Both the position numbers and the translations under genes were made by a program. A stretch of 6,175 bases of DNA, from contig DJHY01000173.1 of assembly GCA_002433335.1 (NCBI GenBank), positions 1,370 to 7,544 of the forward strand. The letters are read 5' to 3'. Positions within the stretch are counted from its first letter, which is position 1. Every line of letters begins with the position of its first letter. The DNA is from Rhodospirillaceae bacterium UBA6608 (GTDB lineage Bacteria; Pseudomonadota; Alphaproteobacteria; Rhodospirillales_A; Casp-alpha2). This document shows, piece after piece, positions 5,790 through 6,175 of this stretch. The notes under the pieces were generated by a model. It was not told the DNA's origin. It saw nothing but the letters and a program-made list of their open reading frames with translations, and ran no database searches.

Positions 5790-6175
5790 TCAGGCCTTTT
5801 CGGCGTCGCGGGCTTCCGCCTGGGCGCGCAGGCCCGACAGCGTGGCCGACGGCGTGATGGCTTCGGGATCAATGCGGATCTCGATCAGCGCCGGTTTTCC
5901 AGCCGCGCGGGCGCGGGCAAAGGCATCCATGAACTGCGAGGTTTCGGTCACCAGTTCACCGGTCCCGCCATAGGCCTTGGCCAGGGCGACGAAATCCGGG
6001 TTGGCCAGATGCGTGCCCGAGACACGGCCCGGGTATTCCCGTTCCTGGTGCATGCGGATGGTGCCATAGCTGGCGTTATTGAGAATGATGAAGACGGGAT
6101 AGAGGCCGGCCTGCATGGCCGCGCCAAGCTCGTTACCATTCATCTGGAAATCACCGTCACCGGCAAAGCACAGAA
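5790..6175 (-). CDS. Thiamine-diphosphate-dependent enzyme, acetolactate synthase-like, C-terminal part (cut by window edge)
   Basis: The minus-strand frame is open from the right edge to the TGA at 5792-5790, giving 127 complete codons. The ThDP/Mg-binding motif is visible: GDGDFQMNGNEL begins at residue 5 of the fragment, and the paired Asn of ILNNASYG follow at 32-33, the expected spacing of about 24-30 residues. The segment then continues TIRMHQEREYPGR, NPDFVALAKAYG and PALIEIRIDPEAITP, typical of the C-terminal PP domain of IlvB-like enzymes. These proteins decarboxylate 2-oxo acids or join them (acetolactate synthase, benzoylformate decarboxylase and related carboligases); which reaction applies cannot be decided because the N-terminal and central domains are outside the window. 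No IlvN-like regulatory subunit gene follows it, which mildly argues against a biosynthetic acetolactate synthase. The ATG at 6143 is internal to the domain, not the start. Confidence 0.92.
   Translation of the reverse strand, partial: LCFAGDGDFQMNGNELGAAMQAGLYPVFIILNNASYGTIRMHQEREYPGRVSGTHLANPDFVALAKAYGGTGELVTETSQFMDAFARARAAGKPALIEIRIDPEAITPSATLSGLRAQAEARDAEKA

Overview
This is a GC-rich window (about 60-65% G+C by eye) with short intergenic gaps, ATGA-type start/stop overlaps and proteins that look alphaproteobacterial. A member of the Rhodospirillales is my best guess; that is inference, as no rRNA or other phylogenetic marker is present. There are seven protein-coding genes, two of them cut by the window edges. 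I see no tRNA, rRNA, CRISPR array, transposase or phage gene.

Layout: (1) Positions 1-252, minus strand, hold the N-terminal 84 codons of a NADP-type malic enzyme. (2) A short divergent spacer (253-356) contains a dyad resembling a Fur-family operator. (3) A plus-strand cluster follows: a glycerophosphodiester phosphodiesterase (about 357-1112), an EamA/DMT transporter (1147-2106), a fused SpmA-SpmB 'nucleoside recognition/Gate' membrane protein (2103-3404), and a second EamA/DMT transporter (3446-4354). The first three are tightly packed, with two ATGA overlaps, and look co-transcribed; the last starts 41 bp later with its own good ribosome binding site. The two transporters align without a gap over about 290 residues at roughly 49% identity (hand count), so they are a duplicated pair that brackets the SpmAB fusion. 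(4) Convergent to the cluster, 18 bp away, is a minus-strand gene for a membrane-anchored Sel1-repeat protein with a long Ala/Pro/Glu linker that also contains His and Met (4373-5650). (5) A 139-bp spacer contains a perfect 20-bp palindrome, a GC-rich hairpin that pairs better as minus-strand RNA, and an AT-rich segment that may hold a promoter. (6) The C-terminal end of a thiamine-diphosphate-dependent enzyme of the acetolactate synthase-like superfamily runs off the right edge (5790-6175, minus strand).

How the genes may work together: malic enzyme and the ThDP enzyme both belong to central carbon metabolism but are separate transcription units. The plus-strand cluster combines a phosphodiesterase that releases glycerol-3-phosphate and an alcohol from phospholipid head groups with three polytopic membrane proteins. 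A shared role in metabolite movement across the inner membrane is plausible but unproven. The most distinctive item is the DMT-SpmAB-DMT arrangement in an organism that probably does not form spores.
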